From: Verrucomicrobiota bacterium
GTDB taxonomy: Bacteria > Verrucomicrobiota > Verrucomicrobiia > Chthoniobacterales > UBA10450
Length of the DNA stretch: 6,771 bases
Reading direction: 5' to 3'
NCBI GenBank assembly: GCA_003219355.1
Contig: QHOQ01000182.1
Location: 1-6,771 of the forward strand
The first letter of the stretch is position 1; every line of letters starts with the position of its first letter. Under the pieces are notes generated by a model. The model was not told the DNA's origin. It searched no databases and saw only the letters and a list, made by a program, of their open reading frames with translations. A program made the position numbers and the translations under genes. This document shows, piece after piece, positions 6,534-6,771 of this stretch.

Positions 6534-6771
6534 ATGAAGCTCGGCCGAACGAAGGAATATAACTTCGGCTGGCTCGTCCTTTTTGCGCTGGTGGTCGTCG
6601 CCTTCCTCCTGATTTTTTTCCTCCTGCTCAGTTCGAATTTTATTTTGCAGCCGGGGATTTCCGTTTCAATGCCGTTCTCACGTTTTACGCTTGGTCCACA
6701 GACTAATCAGCAAATTATCAGCATCACCGGCGGCGCAATCCCGGCGATTTACTTTCGGGAACAAAAAATCA
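6534..6771 (+). CDS. ExbD/TolR-family membrane protein (partial, runs off window), lacking the TM aspartate
   Basis: The first 79 residues are present, still open at the window end; ExbD proteins usually have about 135-145. The layout is a short N-terminal tail, one transmembrane helix (about 12-33, ending LLIFFLLLSSNF), then QPGISVSMP (39-47), matching the family's PGI-x-V-x-LP. A beta segment IISITGGAIPAIYF (61-74) follows, as in the ExbD periplasmic domain. E. coli ExbD Asp25 and TolR Asp23, needed for proton use, align with Val20 here by register to LLIFF; no Asp occurs anywhere in the visible 79 residues. The ATG at 6534 has no clear Shine-Dalgarno. A TTG at 6492 overlapping the exbB-like stop is open in the same frame but unlikely. 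Membership is sure from context and pattern, function less so. Confidence 0.82.
   Translation, partial: MKLGRTKEYNFGWLVLFALVVVAFLLIFFLLLSSNFILQPGISVSMPFSRFTLGPQTNQQIISITGGAIPAIYFREQKI

Noticed and set aside
6518..6562. Small open frame from the ATG at 6518, as an alternative to the ExbD-like start
   Set aside because: It stops after 14 codons in a different frame. The ATG at 6534 leads directly into the transmembrane helix and ExbD pattern.

Overview
The window reads as a bacterial chromosome segment, roughly 54% G+C by eye. It is two divergent gene blocks separated by about 100 bp. There are no RNA genes, mobile elements or CRISPR arrays. The left block is a classical division and cell wall (dcw) cluster in the order mraZ-rsmH-ftsL-ftsI-murE. 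The MurE has the DNPR signature of meso-diaminopimelate ligases, so the host probably has Gram-negative-type peptidoglycan. The flavour of the proteins (MraZ with a DEKNR variant, and a dcw cluster beside an ExbB/ExbD-like pair) makes me think of Verrucomicrobiota. That placement is inference and was not tested.

Minus strand, read right to left from about 5160 to 1. A TTGACC/TTAAAA promoter is followed by a ladder of 10-bp TGG-containing direct repeats, the layout expected of a MraZ operator. Then come mraZ (4633-5109), rsmH (3627-4550), a small ftsL-like gene (3258-3626), the class B penicillin-binding protein gene ftsI (1498-3261) and murE (1-1470, losing only its extreme C-terminus at the window edge). 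The genes are tightly packed: TAG abuts ATG between rsmH and ftsL, ATGA overlaps between ftsL and ftsI, and 27 nt separate ftsI and murE. This implies one transcript continuing leftwards, probably to murF and mraY. MraZ would control the transcript, RsmH methylates 16S rRNA, FtsL and FtsI are divisome components, and MurE supplies a peptidoglycan precursor step.

Plus strand, 5214-6771. A predicted secreted 163-residue protein is built from four roughly 26-residue YD-like repeats. It is followed by an ExbB/TolQ/MotA-family membrane protein (5818-6495) and the start of an ExbD/TolR-family protein (6534 to the window end).

The most unusual point is this ExbB/ExbD-like pair. The ExbD-like transmembrane helix has no aspartate where the family carries its essential proton-binding Asp, and the ExbB-like TM3 has Lys where E. 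coli ExbB has Glu176. The threonines of the channel motifs are kept. This may be a divergent or non-proton-driven member of the family. The second most informative point is the MraZ operator, whose repeat ladder overlaps both the -10 element and the mraZ start codon.
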